Assembly: GCA_950022655.1 (NCBI GenBank)
Contig: OX465584.1
Location: forward strand, 62,188,841 to 62,252,840
Origin: Alentia gelatinosa
Taxonomy: Eukaryota; Annelida; Polychaeta; Phyllodocida; Polynoidae
Length of the DNA stretch: 64,000 nt
Direction: 5' to 3'
Made by a program: the position numbers and the translations under genes. This document shows, in pieces, positions 63,816 to 64,000 of this stretch. How positions within the stretch are numbered: the first letter of the stretch is position 1; each line of letters opens with the position of its first letter. A model generated the notes under the pieces. The model was not told where the DNA came from. It saw only the letters and a program-made list of their open reading frames with translations, and did not search any database.

Positions 63816-64000
63816 GTACGGATGAAAAATAAAAAAGGTTTGGCCCCCGCCACCTCCCACTGGTTTATGTTGGTAGAGTGGTCTTAGTGGGAAACCCTAT
63901 CCACCACCTAACCCCCACCTAACCCTCACCTAACCACTGCCTAACCCCCGCCAAACCCCAACCACAACCTCTACCACAACAGGTGGGAGGACTAGGACTT

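Larger units (their letters stand above)
59209..64000. repeat. Segmental duplication, copy 2 (runs off the window)
   Basis: Partner of 4973-8761. It contains the same elements: 59463-60096, 60092-60400, 60584-62942, the TTAA element 62525-62897, the 139-bp array 63246-63815 and the C-rich tract 63895-63985. It also has the extra 1036 bases of gag-like sequence. Confidence 0.95.

Overview
This is animal nuclear DNA, most likely from a marine invertebrate. The reasons are the mix of transposon classes (DIRS-type tyrosine-recombinase elements, Penelope-like elements, jockey/CR1-type LINEs, many short TIR elements), tRNA-derived SINE sequence, AT-rich non-coding spacers and the absence of any operon-like gene order. 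A mollusc or other lophotrochozoan is my guess, based partly on a GTTTGTTTGTGGTTTAACGT-type repeat near 56.77 kb. The sequence does not settle this.

Layout: (1) 0.09-4.98 kb is a broken DIRS-like element on the minus strand (gag, RT, RNase H, tyrosine recombinase) between 153-bp direct repeats. (2) 4.97-8.76 kb is one copy of a segmental duplication whose second copy is 59.21-64.0 kb. Copy 2 keeps about 1 kb of gag-like sequence that copy 1 has lost. (3) 8.85-17.9 kb is a paralogue of 45.5-47.8 kb that has been expanded by nested insertions, including a LINE that is itself split by a TIR element. (4) 18.2-26.2 kb holds two Penelope-like elements in divergent, head-to-head orientation. Each has an Arg/Gly-rich ORF1 and an RT plus GIY-YIG ORF2. 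(5) 26.5-26.9 kb is a truncated copy of the transporter gene at 54.55-55.62 kb. (6) 28.76-31.5 kb is a deleted LINE on the minus strand. (7) 31.8-36.1 kb is a field of TIR elements. (8) 36.3-38.15 kb is a Penelope-like relic bracketed by perfect 64-bp inverted repeats. (9) 38.95-43.66 kb is a LINE whose leading ORFs encode a NADAR (YbiA-like) domain and an SGNH-hydrolase-like domain. (10) 49.76-51.40 kb is a gag-like ORF between identical 315-bp direct repeats. (11) 52.5-53.9 kb is a LINE fragment split by a 621-bp TIR element with an 8-bp target duplication. (12) 54.55-55.62 kb is the only good candidate for a host gene, an EamA/SLC35-type membrane transporter in one open frame. (13) 55.76-57.4 kb is a decayed DIRS relic with a GC-rich retroposed insert.

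The genes do not form a pathway. The window is a stratified transposon landscape. Because several stretches occur two or three times, some copies serve as empty sites that date and delimit the insertions in the others. The most unusual items are the NADAR/SGNH-bearing LINE and the two-ORF Penelope-like elements. A hammerhead-ribozyme-like core lies 271-305 bp downstream of the stop codon in all three Penelope-like copies.
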